From the NCBI GenBank assembly GCA_019429185.1, contig JAHYJH010000002.1, forward strand, positions 1 to 64,000: a DNA stretch of 64,000 bases. Direction: 5' to 3'. The notes below the pieces were generated by a model that worked only from the letters and a program-made list of their open reading frames with translations, did not search any database and had not been told where the DNA came from. This DNA comes from Vicingaceae bacterium (GTDB taxonomy: Bacteria > Bacteroidota > Bacteroidia > Flavobacteriales_E > Vicingaceae). The position numbers were made by a program, and so were the translations under genes. Shown here piece after piece: positions 63,019 to 64,000 of this stretch; within the stretch, counting starts at the first letter, position 1; each line of letters opens with the position of its first letter.

Positions 63019-64000
63019 TAATTAGTGACTTTATAGCTTCAATCCGCATGGTTGGATTACAAAGATTTAAAATATGCTTTTTTCCAGCTTTCCCCATTTC
63101 TTCAGCAACAATTGGATTTTTAATTAAATAGATGAGCTTATCAGCCATGGCTTCATAATTAAATTCTGGAACTAAGAAACCTGTTTTTCCATCGATTACA
63201 TTTTCTGTAATTCCGTTGTGAATAGTAGAAACTACAGGCAATTCATGTAAAGCTGCTTCAGCTAAACTAATAGCAAATCCTTCGGTATCTCCACGTAAGC
63301 TAGTTACACTATGTTGGGCATAAATCCAATGTGATTTTAAAATAGGAAAACTTTTTTCTCTAGGTAAAGCACCATAGAGTGTAACAGCATTGCTTAAACC
63401 TAATTTAGCTATAGTATTAAGAACGGCAGCTTTCATTTCACCATCACCAATTATAGATAGAGTAGCTTCAGGAATTTCTTGTTTTACTTTATGAAAAGCA
63501 TAAAGCAAAGCAACAGGGTTTTTTATTGCGGTAAGTCTGCCTAAGAAGATGATTGAAGGAGGAAGTTTAGTTCTTTCCGACCAAGGTGTAGGTTCTATAT
63601 GCTTACTATCTACACCCAGTCTTATTACTTTAATTTTATTTTCATCACAGCCAAGTAGTATTAATCTTCTTTTCATGTATTCACTTGCAGCTATAAAAAA
63701 TACAGCTTTTTCAAATAATACCATCAGTTCTTCTTTATACGCTTTATCGTTTAAAGATGAGGTAATATCATGGCCATGCACATGAACAATAAAAGGGGTT
63801 TTTTGTTGTTCCAAATACTCCATTAGCAAAATAGCGGTATCAGCAAACTCAATAAAAGCTACATCAAATTTTTTAGTAACTTTTTTGTTTAACGCTCTTA
63901 GTGCTATCCACTTTTTTAAGTTCATTCTATTGCGATAACCATTTCTACCAAACAATTCGCTTAATTTAAAAAGTCGAATTTGCCAAGATATAAATTGATG
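62990..64000 (-). CDS. GT4-family glycosyltransferase, 5' end outside the window
   Basis: The listed ORF begins at a TTG, but the frame stays open to the right edge and reads sensibly there (QFISWQIRLFKLSELFGRNG), so the true start lies beyond 64000. Visible part: HVHGHDITSS, the donor block IIFLGRLTAIKNPVALLYAF, SIIGDGEMKAAVLN, VTLYGALPREKSFPIL and EGFAISLAEAALHELPVVST with E-x7-E. It is part of the glycan operon, overlapping the downstream methyltransferase gene by 29 bp. Confidence 0.88.
   Translation of the reverse strand, partial: HQFISWQIRLFKLSELFGRNGYRNRMNLKKWIALRALNKKVTKKFDVAFIEFADTAILLMEYLEQQKTPFIVHVHGHDITSSLNDKAYKEELMVLFEKAVFFIAASEYMKRRLILLGCDENKIKVIRLGVDSKHIEPTPWSERTKLPPSIIFLGRLTAIKNPVALLYAFHKVKQEIPEATLSIIGDGEMKAAVLNTIAKLGLSNAVTLYGALPREKSFPILKSHWIYAQHSVTSLRGDTEGFAISLAEAALHELPVVSTIHNGITENVIDGKTGFLVPEFNYEAMADKLIYLIKNPIVAEEMGKAGKKHILNLCNPTMRIEAIKSLIIETNNYNEK

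Overview
The window looks like a piece of chromosome from an AT-rich member of the Bacteroidota, probably a flavobacterium-like marine or freshwater lineage. The signs are type IX secretion sorting domains (a type B 'gliding motility-associated' domain at the end of 17094..19670 and a type A domain at the end of 32433..34814), TAnnTTTG promoter boxes, a PafA-type phosphatase, an HYC_CC_PP-type copper-island protein, PF14905-type beta-barrel receptors and many small palindromic intergenic repeats. No phage, integrase, transposase or CRISPR array is visible.

Layout. 1-15 kb is mixed: a radical SAM protein, a YjdM zinc-ribbon protein, a hemerythrin-like protein, a two-gene molybdenum hydroxylase operon (an FAD subunit carrying a 4-hydroxybenzoyl-CoA-reductase-like extra Cys loop, plus a fused 2Fe-2S/Moco subunit), a membrane protein with a winged-helix regulator, a TonB-type outer-membrane protein, a spermidine-synthase-like methyltransferase, polyphosphate kinase and another methyltransferase. 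15-35 kb is largely housekeeping and envelope: ruvB, a T9SS cargo protein, gyrB, pafA, an RDD protein, an M61 and an M1 peptidase and rlmB. It is interrupted at 23.4-25.1 kb by an overlapping three-gene cassette of unknown function headed by a TIGR04255-family protein.

35-49.3 kb is a copper/heavy-metal island, all on the minus strand. It has a CPH-type P1B ATPase, a periplasmic HMA protein, a metal-binding lipoprotein, a complete CusABC-like RND efflux set, a YceI-like protein, a small PepSY-like protein and an HYC_CC_PP-like protein. Embedded in it are two PD-(D/E)xK-type nucleases, one of them overlapping the ATPase stop codon by ATGA, and a small AAA ATPase. No metal-sensing regulator is visible inside the window.

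49.46 kb holds tRNA-Ala(GGC), followed by a 314-bp element with perfect 20-bp terminal inverted repeats. From 50.0 kb to the right edge lies a minus-strand surface-polysaccharide cluster: a carbamoyltransferase, six or more glycosyltransferases, FkbM and other methyltransferases and a Wzy-like polymerase, with an unrelated AAA_14/DUF4143 ATPase carrying its own palindromic promoter. The last gene (GT4) runs off the window edge.

The most unusual signal is the non-coding repeat load. There is a TA-flanked MITE-like family sitting directly on stop codons, two further TIR-bounded elements, nested palindromes, and a palindrome that is read in frame as the linker between two fused enzyme subunits. 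There is also a probable A9-tract frameshift at the start of 6856..7392 and two small gene remnants (an ABC transporter tail and an HTH protein).
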